A stretch of 64,000 bases of DNA, taken from NCBI GenBank assembly GCA_003202005.1, contig QJJF01000005.1, forward strand, positions 1 through 64,000, read 5' to 3'. Both the position numbers and the translations under genes were made by a program. The DNA comes from Williamsia faeni (GTDB lineage Bacteria > Actinomycetota > Actinomycetes > Mycobacteriales > Mycobacteriaceae). Position 1 is the first letter of the stretch; each line of letters starts with the position of its first letter. Below are positions 10,112 to 18,571 of the stretch, piece after piece. A model generated the notes under the pieces. That model was not told the DNA's origin. It searched no databases and saw nothing but the letters and a program-made list of their open reading frames with translations.

Positions 10112-10558
10112 GTGGACGAATCGGAACAGACATCGAACGTGGACCAGTGGTCCGATATGGCAGCGTGGATCATCGAGTCGCTCGCCGACAAGCCGGTCGG
10201 CTTCCTCTTTGAAATGGGACCGGGCGACTACGTCTATAGCGACGATGACGAGGACGACGTTGTGTGCGTCCAGGTCCAGATGCTCTCCGACGGCGTGATG
10301 ATGCTCCGTCGCTCGCGCTCGGTGCTAGGTCGTCTGTTCATTGCCGACTATTCCTCCGACAGGTTGCCGCTCGACAAGTGGCTGTTCAACGACCACTTCG
10401 AAGACTGCACCGACGGCTATCTGTTCAGCCGCGATCTGCAGCTCGTCGCCGACACCTGTGTCACCTGGTTCCGGGAAAACTGGGGAGTCCGCTCGCCCGA
10501 CGACCTCGGCTGTGAGTACAGCTTCCCCGATGAGCTATTGCCGCCGGTGGGTTATTGA
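10112..10558 (+). CDS. Conserved hypothetical protein (small, acidic)
   Basis: 148 residues starting at GTG with GAGGACGGG upstream. The protein is acidic and mixed alpha/beta: an N-terminal helix with WSDMAAWIIESLAD, strands around VVCVQVQMLSDGVMMLRR and a C-terminal helix ending WFRENWGV. It resembles TY-Chap/YbjN-type folds in size and layout, but I do not recognise a specific family. There is no signal peptide or membrane segment. It is followed after about 70 bases by a gene with its own strong ribosome site. Confidence 0.65.
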   Translation: MDESEQTSNVDQWSDMAAWIIESLADKPVGFLFEMGPGDYVYSDDDEDDVVCVQVQMLSDGVMMLRRSRSVLGRLFIADYSSDRLPLDKWLFNDHFEDCTDGYLFSRDLQLVADTCVTWFRENWGVRSPDDLGCEYSFPDELLPPVGY

Positions 10559-10630
10559 CGCGTCGGCTGCGGGTGTCCGGGGTGAGCGCCGTCTCCTTTC
10601 AATGTCGAACGCTGCCCACAAGGAGCACAT

Positions 10631-11689
10631 ATGGAATCAGTGATGCACGCAATGTGCAGAGCCACAATCACATTGCCGCGACAGGTGGTCGCATGGATGG
10701 TCGAGACCGCCGGACCGAAGCGTCAGCCATGGCGCGACCTCGTTCAGCGCGACGACCTCACCGACCAGCAAGCCTGGGAGTGTCTGTGGCGCGACGATGC
10801 CTTGATCAAGTCGGCGATGAAGATTCCGGGGAAGTGGACGGCCAATGCCGCGTCGGATGAACTTGCAGACGTTGTGGCGCTGTACCTCGCGCGCTCAGAC
10901 GTGCCGGCCGGTCGCATCGCGTTGCTACGTACACGCCTCGATTCGGATCAGTTGCGTCGAATTGATCTGTTGCGGTGCGTGACTCGTCTCGGAGGGAGTG
11001 ATCTTGTCTGTCAGGAGATTGTCGCCGAACCACCGCCGGGGTCGTCTCGAGAAGAACACCTGGGGCCGCGGGAACTGGCGCTGATCGAACGGTATCGTCA
11101 GGCGGCGCGCGATGAGGCTGCGGATCGCAACAGCACGGCCAACTGGGTTGTTGAACAGATCCTTCAAAAAGAAGGTGTTATCGCGCGGGCTGCGACGGCA
11201 CGGCAGTCAGATCCGGTCGATCCACTGAAGACTCTCAAGGCGTGCTTGTTCGGTCGCGGGTCGGTCGCCGCGCGTCCTGAAGATGCCGATTTTTCGACCG
11301 CGCAATACCTGTTGACGCTCGGACGTCATGCGTCGACCTACTATTACGCCGATGAGGGCCTGGGTGAGGTGCTGTCAGCGTTGCGACCCATCCTGCGCGC
11401 CTACATCAACCCTGGGTATACGCCGCCGAGAAGCTGGGTGTCTGAACGGTTGTTGACCTACGGAGAAGCAGGCATTGTGCCACTTGGTCATTCGATCTAT
11501 GCCGAAGAGGGGGACTACCTTGTTCGTCGATTTGGTTCGAACGTGAGCAAGTATGAGTCGCTCGGGAAGCTGGTCGGGGAGAACCAAGATGTGCCGCTAC
11601 GTGTGCTGTGCGATCGGGTGGAGGCGGAGCAGTTGGCGCGTCATAGATGGATTGTCGAACAACAAGAAAGAGGAGATCACCGTGAGTGA
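10631..11689 (+). CDS. Conserved hypothetical protein
   Basis: A 352-residue, largely helical protein without recognised motifs. The ATG at 10631 is well supported by AAGGAG at 10620-10625. Its stop overlaps the next gene by 8 bases, so it is probably translationally coupled to the alarmone hydrolase-like HD protein downstream. Middle segments rich in Leu and Arg (RIALLRTRLDSDQLRR) suggest a helical repeat scaffold rather than an enzyme. Function unknown. Confidence 0.7.
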   Translation: MESVMHAMCRATITLPRQVVAWMVETAGPKRQPWRDLVQRDDLTDQQAWECLWRDDALIKSAMKIPGKWTANAASDELADVVALYLARSDVPAGRIALLRTRLDSDQLRRIDLLRCVTRLGGSDLVCQEIVAEPPPGSSREEHLGPRELALIERYRQAARDEAADRNSTANWVVEQILQKEGVIARAATARQSDPVDPLKTLKACLFGRGSVAARPEDADFSTAQYLLTLGRHASTYYYADEGLGEVLSALRPILRAYINPGYTPPRSWVSERLLTYGEAGIVPLGHSIYAEEGDYLVRRFGSNVSKYESLGKLVGENQDVPLRVLCDRVEAEQLARHRWIVEQQERGDHRE

Positions 11690-12173
11690 ACGTAGTAAGC
11701 AGATTGACCTGGACATTGTCGGGATTGCCGACGCTATTGCAGTTGAAGCGCATCGAGGTCAGACGGACAAGCTCGGCAACGACTACATCGAACACCCGCG
11801 GTCGGTATCACGTCGGGTTGACCCCACGAACGTGGAAGCGGTCACGGCGGCATTGCTCCACGACGTCATCGAAGACTCGGAGTTCACGGCTTCGGACCTT
11901 GTCGATCGCGGAATCCCTGCGACAGTTGTCGCTGCAGTACAGGTGCTGACCCGTCACAAGGACGTTCCGGACACCGACTACTACGCGGCGATCGTCAATG
12001 ATCCCGTGGCGCTGGCGGTGAAGCTCGCAGATCTGGCCGACAATACCGACCCTGCCCGCTTGGGGCTATTGGACGAGGCTATGCAAACGAAGCTGATCAC
12101 GAAGTACACCAAAGCATTTCGTGCGCTGGGTCGGGAAAATCTCGCTGCCGAGTTGGCGTCGCGACGTAGTTGA
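11682..12173 (+). CDS. Small alarmone hydrolase-like HD protein
   Basis: A 163-residue protein with the hydrolase half of RelA/SpoT enzymes only. Visible are EAHRGQTDKLGNDYIEHP (His24, His38), the metal-binding LLHDVIEDS (HD at 60-61, ED at 64-65) and KLADLADN (about 114-121), equivalent to the KLADRLHN motif of Rel enzymes. It should hydrolyse (p)ppGpp or a related pyrophosphorylated nucleotide; no synthetase domain is present. The GTG start has AAGAGGAG just upstream and lies inside the end of the preceding gene, so the two form an operon. Confidence 0.85.
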   Translation: MSERSKQIDLDIVGIADAIAVEAHRGQTDKLGNDYIEHPRSVSRRVDPTNVEAVTAALLHDVIEDSEFTASDLVDRGIPATVVAAVQVLTRHKDVPDTDYYAAIVNDPVALAVKLADLADNTDPARLGLLDEAMQTKLITKYTKAFRALGRENLAAELASRRS

Positions 12174-12244
12174 AGGTTCGCACATCTGAGGCCGATCTAG
12201 CCCGGATGAATCGAAACCCTACGGAGACAGCGCCGGCAATGCTG

Positions 12245-13288
12245 TCAGTCATCCCGTTCTCCCGCATTGATCGATTCGGCGCAGCGCAGCGCGATCGGCC
12301 AGAACTCGTCGAGGTCGATGTCGGCCAGAGGACGGCCTGTGGCGCTCGCCGTGTGGTCGCGACCGAGGTAGCCGGCGAGCTCTGCGAAGCCCGGATGGTG
12401 CAGTACCGCCGTGTAGTTTGTCCAGAGTCCCGAAACCATGACCACTCCGGATACGTTGAGCCACAATTGAAACGGTGCGAAGCGAAGCCCAAAGTGGTGG
12501 AAGAAGATGCCTCCCGTTGGCGGCGTCCCAAACCAGAAGTCATCCTTCGGACCGCGCCGGTCGTCGATGGCCTCCTGACGTTCGAAAAGGGCTATTGCCC
12601 GTTCCCGATCGTCCGCAGAAGCGATCGACTCCAAAAACGAGGCTTTGGTCCAACGCAGGCCGGTGCTGGACGAACGGGCCTTGGCTGCTGCAATCTCACC
12701 GCCATATGTCGACGGGACGAGGATCTCAAGATCGCCGTGGCGCGCATACGTCAGTTGCAAGGCGGTGACCCTGATGTCATCGCGAGTGATCTGGTTGAGG
12801 TATTCGACGAGGCGGCGTAAATCGGAGTCGATCTGGTCGACCGCCAGGCACATGTGGATGCGCCCTTCCGTCAAGTTGCGATTGAGTCGCTCACTACTGG
12901 CCGCCTCGAGCAAGGCGAGGTCAGGTCCGCCGGCTCTTGCCCACCGGTCACGGAACTCGATGTCACCGCCGAGACTGATCGCTGACGCGTAGTCCAGCAC
13001 TTGGCCGATGACCATGCGGCGTTTCTCCGAGTTGGACGCGAGTTTGCATTCGACGACCGTGATGGTGCCGTCCGCGTCGACGATGCAGACGTCAGCGGGT
13101 CCGGCGGATGTATGCAGTTCACGTGCCGTGATGGCGTCCTCCGACACTCCTGACACATGGCTGGGAGTCTCAACGATGACCTGTTGCAGGTGACCCTCAT
13201 CGGTGTAGGCCGTCATATCGGGCGTCACCCACCGGTCCGCCGAACCAAGTCTGCGCACCAGGAATCCCGGATTCTCGCTGGCGTTCAT
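12245..13288 (-). CDS. PD-(D/E)XK nuclease-like protein
   Basis: 347 residues. A nuclease-like core is visible at about residues 63-95: GPADVCIVDADG followed by a strand ending VVECKLA, giving Asp66 and the E80-x-K82 pair of the PD-(D/E)XK superfamily, then a Gln-containing helix (IGQVLDYAS). The C-terminal part (about 220-340) is a DUF4268-like alpha/beta region with WLNVSGVVMVSGLW. It may be a stand-alone nuclease or a defence accessory, and no methylase is next to it. The ATG has GGGGA upstream. Confidence 0.7.
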   Translation of the reverse strand: MNASENPGFLVRRLGSADRWVTPDMTAYTDEGHLQQVIVETPSHVSGVSEDAITARELHTSAGPADVCIVDADGTITVVECKLASNSEKRRMVIGQVLDYASAISLGGDIEFRDRWARAGGPDLALLEAASSERLNRNLTEGRIHMCLAVDQIDSDLRRLVEYLNQITRDDIRVTALQLTYARHGDLEILVPSTYGGEIAAAKARSSSTGLRWTKASFLESIASADDRERAIALFERQEAIDDRRGPKDDFWFGTPPTGGIFFHHFGLRFAPFQLWLNVSGVVMVSGLWTNYTAVLHHPGFAELAGYLGRDHTASATGRPLADIDLDEFWPIALRCAESINAGERDD

Positions 13289-13333
13289 CGAGTCCCCTGT
13301 CTGTCGATTAAGACTGTGGAAGATGTCAGGGCA

Positions 13334-13714
13334 TCATCGTCGCGAATCCAGCGCTGCAGCAACGCGTTTTCCAAGTAGTTTCTCGGCGGGATGGCGATCG
13401 ATCTGCTCCAAAGTCAACTCTGCCTCGGGATGTGTGAGACGAGCGACATCAGAGGCCGCAGGTTCCTCGATGTCGACAACAATCGTACGAGCTTCCTCCA
13501 CGTCGATGTTCTCGTGAACCCACACGTTCGCGTCACCGTGGTGATCCTGGGTGACGAACCAGTTTGCGATGAACACACCACGGTTGGGAATCAGTGTCCA
13601 GACCTTGCGCTGGTCGATGACGGCACGGGCTCCTGGCCGGGTGATAGCCAGCCACTCAACGCGATCGTCGTCGACCCGCGTGAGTTTCCAGAACTCCCAG
13701 CCTGCGTTTGCCAT
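13334..13714 (-). CDS. Hypothetical protein
   Basis: 126 residues, not recognised. The N-terminal half is beta-rich (WKLTRVDDDRVEWLAITRPG, then WTLIPNRGVFIANWFV). The C-terminal half is acidic, ending in a helix with LTLEQIDRHPAEKLLGKRV. The start is well supported by GAGGAGA five bases upstream. It is co-oriented with the PD-(D/E)XK gene downstream and may share its transcript across a 45-base gap. Confidence 0.6.
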   Translation of the reverse strand: MANAGWEFWKLTRVDDDRVEWLAITRPGARAVIDQRKVWTLIPNRGVFIANWFVTQDHHGDANVWVHENIDVEEARTIVVDIEEPAASDVARLTHPEAELTLEQIDRHPAEKLLGKRVAAALDSRR

Positions 13715-13785
13715 ACGTTCTCCTCATTATTCGGCCGAAATCTACCAAACGAGCCAAGGCGAGTTTGCCAGCCACTATGGACCTG

Positions 13786-14538
13786 TCAGAAGTAGTCCGC
13801 TCGACGCCCCGTGATGGTCTCAAGGGTTTCCGCGATCATGGCCCTCGCCGAACCGTCCGGATTGTGTGCGAGTTCTTCGAACCAGTCCCAGGTGCGGCAC
13901 ACACGTACGCTCGCGATGGGCCAGGTGCTGACAATTATGCTGACTCCTTTTGCTGATGCACCTGCGGACGTCAATGCCTCTTCGGGGGCGTGATCCTGGT
14001 CGTAAAGGACGATTTGACCGCGACCAAGAGCGCTCTGCCCAAACGAGTTAGGGCGATGATGACGCAGGTCATTTTGCATGGCGTCCCAGTCAGATTCTGA
14101 AATGCATCCGGGGGAGTCGAGTAGTTCGATCACTGTCACGGTATTCAGGCCGTTGGCCAGTCCTGCGATCATCTCGAAACGATCTGGGAATTCTGGATCT
14201 GGTCTCGATGACCCTGACTGATATCGCGAATCGACTGCTGCTTGAACCTGCCAGAAATCAGTTCGTGAGATGAACCCTCCCGCTACCGGCAGGCCGGCGT
14301 CCGCGAGGCGACGTGCAAATTCCTCTGCCTTCCTCCCCGGCGTGGACCAGTCCCATTGCCTCATCGCGAAGGTCACCCGAATCTTCCCGAGTCGTGAGCG
14401 GTGGAACGTGAGGCTCCGCCTGTCTGACGCTGATCGGACCTCGTCTTCAATCTCTTCGAGATCTGTCCAGGTGTGATCGAGATCGACCCCTACAGTTGCG
14501 CCGGGTTCGCGCGGTGGGCGGTCACTTCCAGGAGTCAT
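13786..14538 (-). CDS. Hypothetical protein
   Basis: 250 residues, not recognised. Its start overlaps the stop of the upstream nucleotidase gene (ATGA), so the pair is translationally coupled. The first 25 residues are polar; then come alternating strands and helices, with a tryptophan-rich MRQWDWSTPGRKAEEFARRL segment. No catalytic signature or membrane segment is seen. Coupling to a 5'-nucleotidase suggests a nucleotide-related or regulatory role, which is inference only. Confidence 0.6.
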   Translation of the reverse strand: MTPGSDRPPREPGATVGVDLDHTWTDLEEIEDEVRSASDRRSLTFHRSRLGKIRVTFAMRQWDWSTPGRKAEEFARRLADAGLPVAGGFISRTDFWQVQAAVDSRYQSGSSRPDPEFPDRFEMIAGLANGLNTVTVIELLDSPGCISESDWDAMQNDLRHHRPNSFGQSALGRGQIVLYDQDHAPEEALTSAGASAKGVSIIVSTWPIASVRVCRTWDWFEELAHNPDGSARAMIAETLETITGRRADYF

Positions 14539-15026
14539 AATTCCTGCCGTGCTCTGTCGAGCAAGAAGTTGGTCACCGATGGCCAGTCGGGGAAGAGTAC
14601 AGAGCCAAAGTGGATGTGCGTCCCGTTGAAATCCTTGACGCCGTTCTTATCTCGGTCATCGACGATGTAGTCACCGTGATTCAGATTCTTGTGGTGGGAC
14701 AGGATCAGCCGCTTCCACGCGGGCGTATCCTCGTCCTTGCCGAAATGCTTTTGCACCCATTCCAGCTTGTCCGACCAGGCGCTCGGGTTGTTCCAGGGTG
14801 CTGTCGAGAGGATGTAGGTGTCGTAGACCTTCGACAGGGTCGTGAATGCCTCAATTGCACCGTCGAGCGGGATCATGGTGCCGAAGATTCCCGGCGCGTC
14901 GTCGTAGGCTTCCTTGTACTTCTCCGCGTCCTCCGAACTGAGGCGTGAGATTCCGTATTTGAAGTCGACGAGGGTGTTGTCCATGTCGATGTAGAGGATC
15001 TTCTTCTTTTCATTTGGCTCCGTCAT
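14535..15026 (-). CDS. 5'(3')-deoxyribonucleotidase-like HAD phosphatase
   Basis: 163 residues matching the NT5C family. Motif I is YIDMDNTLVDF with the catalytic D14/D16 pair; motif II is ILSTAPWNNPSAW; the late acidic motif DYIVDDRDKNG gives the magnesium ligands. These enzymes dephosphorylate (deoxy)nucleoside monophosphates in the cytoplasm and are common on phages and mobile regions. The length is normal for the small bacterial version. It is the first gene of a two-gene operon with the overlapping gene at 14538. Confidence 0.85.
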   Translation of the reverse strand: MTEPNEKKKILYIDMDNTLVDFKYGISRLSSEDAEKYKEAYDDAPGIFGTMIPLDGAIEAFTTLSKVYDTYILSTAPWNNPSAWSDKLEWVQKHFGKDEDTPAWKRLILSHHKNLNHGDYIVDDRDKNGVKDFNGTHIHFGSVLFPDWPSVTNFLLDRARQEL

Positions 15027-15273
15027 GCCCCAATTATGGCGGCACGGTATGACACCAGTTGTTCAATCGCGCCAAATCAGTCAATGCGCGTCCAATCAGC
15101 CCCTTTTGGACGGAATGCCCGCACAGGGCGTGACATCATCGAACAGATCGCGGGCTTCTGCAAACACCGGAGCAAAATCAGCCCTGGACTTGGCCACGAC
15201 AGAAATCGGTCCCTGCTGCCGGCCAGTGGCCCTCAGCTCCGGTTACGTCAGAGCGCTCGAGGCGGGATGGTCA

Positions 15274-15962
15274 GTGGCTACTTCGCTTGTCGTGGATCGC
15301 GCAGTGTTCGGGAGCGGTGACCGCGCGATCACATACCGAATCCTCGGGGGAGGTCGTGAATGCGTGTTGTTGATCCATGGACTGGGGCCGACAGTTCCGA
15401 TTGGACAACGGCGGCTCAGCGAGAGTCATTGATGCACGCTGATGCCACATTCCTGGCGGTTGACTTACCCGGTCACTCGCCGGTGGGCGCCGTTACTGCA
15501 TTCGAAGGGCTCTCCGACCTTGGCGACCGGCTGGCCGAGCTTCCACTGAGTCTGGGATGGAAGAGCTTTGGTGTCTGCGGATACTCATTCGGCGGACTCG
15601 TCGGACTCCATGTCGAAGCGTCCTCGCCGCGGGTTGACTGGTCCGCAGTGGGCGGCGTAGGAGCTCGCCATTTTACGAAGGCTGCCGCGTCCGCTGGAAT
15701 GGCTGACCGATTCGACACGGAGACCGAAGCTTTCCTACATCGCCGCCAGCGCGATCGGCAGGCCATCGCGAGTCTATTGACGCTTGAACCAACCCAGTCG
15801 GCTGACCTTGTCCTCGGTGATGACTTGCGGTTGTTGGCAACTCCCGACGACATCGTCGACGTTCGGTCGCTTGCCTCGCAGCTACAAGGGCGGCCGATCG
15901 TGACCGCGCTTGAAGGTGACCACATCAGTGCGTTACAGAGGTGGTATTCGCGGCCTCTGTAG
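15274..15962 (+). pseudogene. Alpha/beta hydrolase, frameshifted
   Basis: Two overlapping plus-strand frames make one alpha/beta hydrolase. The first carries AITYRILGGGRECVLLIHGLG (beta-3 and oxyanion loop) and ends early. The second, one frame over, continues SSDWTTAAQ...ATFLAVDLPGHS, the nucleophile elbow GYSFGGLVG and a C-terminal EGDHIS, where the catalytic His is expected. One missing base near the GGGG at about 15385 explains the break. The GTG at 15274 is a likely start. The gene is therefore non-functional unless the break is a sequencing error. Confidence 0.7.
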
Positions 15963-16405
15963 CGAACGAGCGATGGCCGAAACCAGCACATGCTCAGAAG
16001 TCGCGTGTATGCCTTGCGCTAGCCGGACTGCCTGGCGCCGGGCAGTCAGCTATCGCGAACAAGGTTGTAGAGACCACTGGTTTCTCCGCACTCCACCTGT
16101 CCTCGGACGTAGTCCGTCGCAAGCTCTTTCCGGAGGCTCGAAGTGACAACCCTCTGGAGGGCGACCTTACGTATGCAGAGTTGACCTCGAAGACGATCGA
16201 AGCCTTGAACTCGGGGAGCGACGTGGTGCTGGACGGCACGGTCTTTGGTGGAAACCCAGACGACTCGATTGTGGAAGGGGTTCTCGCCGAAGCCCGCGAG
16301 AACGGTCACGAGACGGTGGGTGTTCTACTCGATGCGAACCACGAGCCCCTGCGACGGAGAGTCAACAGTAGCCACCTACCGCCGCGCGGTTTTTTCTCGG
16401 CTTGA
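15941..16405 (+). pseudogene. P-loop kinase-like ATP-binding protein, degenerate
   Basis: About 150 residues resembling AAA_33/zeta-like small-molecule kinases: a P-loop strand with LALAGLPGAGQS, then HLSSDVVRRKLF and LDGTVFGG. The P-loop Lys is replaced by Gln (GxxGxGQS instead of GxxGxGKS), which should abolish phosphate binding. The natural start may be the ATG at 15973 in another frame, implying an N-terminal frameshift, and the C-terminus stops early. Together these suggest a decaying gene. It overlaps the broken hydrolase upstream. Confidence 0.55.
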
Positions 16406-16442
16406 TACGAATCTCTTCGACATCAGTGCTGTCAGTAGGTTG

Positions 16443-17249
16443 TTGCATTCAATTCTCTTGAGGCAAGAACTTCGCTTTGTCGCTCACGCGTTCCTCCGCA
16501 GCCACGGGACGCTGGTTCGAGCGTGCGCGCCGCCGGCAGAAGAGTTCACAGATCCCCGATCCTGGATAGCCACCCAGCTACGGCCGCAAGTCGAAAGTGA
16601 CGGGAGCGACGGCATTTTCCGTCGGTGGGGGAGATCTACAGTGATCGATGACAACGTCGGGGAAGTACTTGGTTCTGAACTGCTTCAACATCTCAGTACA
16701 TGGGCTGGGGTCGATACATCGTGGCCTGAGAGCAACGCGGGGTTGGCCCACGCATACGGCTATCTATTCGCCAACCGTCTGACCCCCTATGGGTGGAAAC
16801 GGGATCGTTGGCTAGACGGTGACCTCGCACACCATCTCGGTGTTGACGCAAGAATGATCAGCCCCGTACCGCCCGAAGGTACCCTCCTCGGCAATCTGAC
16901 CACTGCGTTGGATGTTCACCTCAAAGGCGTAGAAGCACCATGGTTTGTGGTGCCAACGGAGCGTGTCGTCCGGCGCCTCATTGAAGAAGATCCGAGCAGC
17001 GGGGTGCGGATGGAGACCGCATTGATCGGAGAGTCCGATGCCGGCTTCGCACTTGTTTATTCGTACAGTCGAAACGGCGGCGAGTCGCTCTACATCACCG
17101 CATTCGCGGTCGACGGAGAGGTCGCTCGCGGTTTGCTCGGCTCTGCCGAGTCCACGACGCCACTTCGACTTCGCTATAACGCCGTTGTTCCGGAAGAACC
17201 TGGTGACCGTTGCGTCAGGACAGTGACGGGCCCGCCGCTTGATGAATAG
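16443..17249 (+). CDS. Hypothetical protein, start uncertain
   Basis: An open frame of about 269 residues with good codon usage but no clear ATG or ribosome site. TTG at 16440/16443 is the earliest plausible start that does not overlap the kinase remnant. The sequence contains SWIATQLRP, a GYLFANRLTPYGWKRDRWLDGD block and a beta-rich C-terminus (FALVYSYSRNGGESLYITAF). I do not recognise it. Its N-terminus may have been lost with the decay of its neighbours, in which case it is a fragment. Confidence 0.45.
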   Translation: MHSILLRQELRFVAHAFLRSHGTLVRACAPPAEEFTDPRSWIATQLRPQVESDGSDGIFRRWGRSTVIDDNVGEVLGSELLQHLSTWAGVDTSWPESNAGLAHAYGYLFANRLTPYGWKRDRWLDGDLAHHLGVDARMISPVPPEGTLLGNLTTALDVHLKGVEAPWFVVPTERVVRRLIEEDPSSGVRMETALIGESDAGFALVYSYSRNGGESLYITAFAVDGEVARGLLGSAESTTPLRLRYNAVVPEEPGDRCVRTVTGPPLDE

Positions 17250-17385
17250 AACCTGATTCAGATTTGGTGTTGCCACATTCAATCGGACCCGTGAGTACGG
17301 ACTAATGCGTAGTGGGAGAACCGAATTGAGGCCCGGTGTCAGCTCCAGTCGGATGATGCGCTGGTTTACCGGCTGACATATCAGA

Positions 17386-17475
17386 TCACTTCTTCTTCTT
17401 CTTCTTCTGGTCGTCGCCAGTTATGAAACGGTAAATGGCTGTCAGTATCGCGAACGAAAGGAGAGCCAATGGCAT
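17386..17475 (-). CDS. Possible 29-aa single-span membrane peptide with hexalysine tail
   Basis: A short minus-strand frame encodes a hydrophobic stretch PLALLSFAILTAIYRFI, then TGDDQ and six consecutive lysines from an AAG repeat, then TGA. It has the layout of a small membrane protein with a cytoplasmic basic tail. No convincing ribosome site precedes the ATG, so expression is uncertain. The rest of 17250-17526 shows nothing else recognisable. Confidence 0.3.
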   Translation of the reverse strand: MPLALLSFAILTAIYRFITGDDQKKKKKK

Positions 17476-17603
17476 AGACGGCTTCGCTCGAATGTTGAAG
17501 CCGTTCCATTGCTATTTAATGTGGCGTGTCCCCAGTAGATGAGTCCACGAAGTTTTAGAGTCTTTGTTGCCCCGACCTGGGGTTGGAAGGACGATAGACA
17601 ATA

Positions 17604-18385
17604 TGGCTGGGCGGAAACGGCACTCCGCGGAGCAGATCGTGCGCAAGCTGCGCCAAGGCGACGAGCTGGAGGCTGCCGGAAAGACCTCTGAGGAGATCGC
17701 TGTCGAGCTCAAGGAGCTCAAAAGAGATCCGCGAGCAGAACAGCAGACTCAAATGCCTGCTCGCCGATGCCGAACTGGAGAAAGACGCGCTGCGAGAGGT
17801 GGCCAAGGGAAAATTCTGAGCCCAGCTGCCAAACGCCGCCGTCGACATGCTCGTCACCATGATCGGCATGTCGAAACGATTGGCGTGCAAAGCTGTTGGG
17901 CTTGCCCGCTCCACCTACAGTCGTATCCCGATCGCGCAGACCCGGCCGACCCGGACGCCGAGTTGCGTGGTTGGCTGCGCACCTACGCCACCAAACACCC
18001 ACTGCATGGGTTCCGGCGGGCGTGGGCCGCGCTGCGCTATGACGAGCGCCGCGATGTGAACAAGAAGAACGTCCACCGCCTGTGGAAAGAGGAAGGTCTG
18101 CAGGTCCGCATCAACCATCCCCGCAAGCGAGCGGGCCAATCGTCGGTGCCGTTCGTCGATGCTGATGCACCGAAAGTGGTGTGGGCACTAGACTTTCAGT
18201 TCAACTCCACCGTCGACGGTAAAGCGATCAAGATCGCGTCGATGATCGACGAACACACCCGCCTGTCGGTGATGAACATTGTTGAGCGGTCCATCACGAG
18301 TGATCGGTTGGTGGTCGAGTTGGGCAAGGCGTTCGCGCTGTGGGGCGGGCCGCCACAGGTGCTGCGGATTGACAACGGCCCTGAG
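17604..18385 (+). pseudogene. IS3-family transposase orfA/orfB, 5' part
   Basis: It begins like an IS3 OrfA (MAGRKRHSAEQIVRKLRQGD). The helix-turn-helix middle is missing and the frame is shifted: the OrfA C-terminal segment SRLKCLLADAELEKDALREV is readable only in another frame. OrfB follows in mixed frames and then in the main frame from ELRGWLRTYATKHPLHGFRR onward, with DDE residues in VVWALDFQFNSTVDG and LRIDNGPE. The reading is cut exactly after GPE by the inserted IS21-family element. Several frameshifts make this transposase inactive regardless of the insertion. Confidence 0.85.
18380..18385 (+). repeat. 6-bp target site duplication, left copy
   Basis: CCTGAG directly precedes the TG of the IS21-family element and recurs directly after its CA end at 21033-21038. 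Removing the element and one copy restores the IS3 orfB reading frame across the site. Confidence 0.9.
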
Positions 18386-18393
18386 TGTCAGCG

Positions 18394-18468
18394 GTCACGG
18401 AATTCCCCAGGTTGATGGGGTTGTCCGTCACGTAATTCCCCACCCGGCCGTCACGTAATTCCCCACCC
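18394..18468 (+). repeat. Left-end multiple transposase-binding repeats of IS21 element
   Basis: Three copies of a GTCACG(T/G)AATTCCCC motif occur at about 18394, 18427 and 18451. Inverted copies (GGGGAATTACGTGAC and AGGAATTACGTGACC) lie near the right end at about 20984-20998 and 21011-21025. Multiple terminal repeats are characteristic of IS21 ends and serve as transposase sites. Confidence 0.8.
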
Positions 18469-18571
18469 TGGGGTGTGTCTGCCGGGGTTCGGGTGCGGCT
18501 ACAGGTTCGCTTCGTCCAGGGTCTCCTACCGGCCCTGGAAGGGGCCCGTGGTGGCGAGGAGAACGTGGACG

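Noticed and set aside
12170-12820. 216-residue plus-strand open frame
   Set aside because: Antisense to the PD-(D/E)XK gene, which has a coherent nuclease core and a ribosome site.
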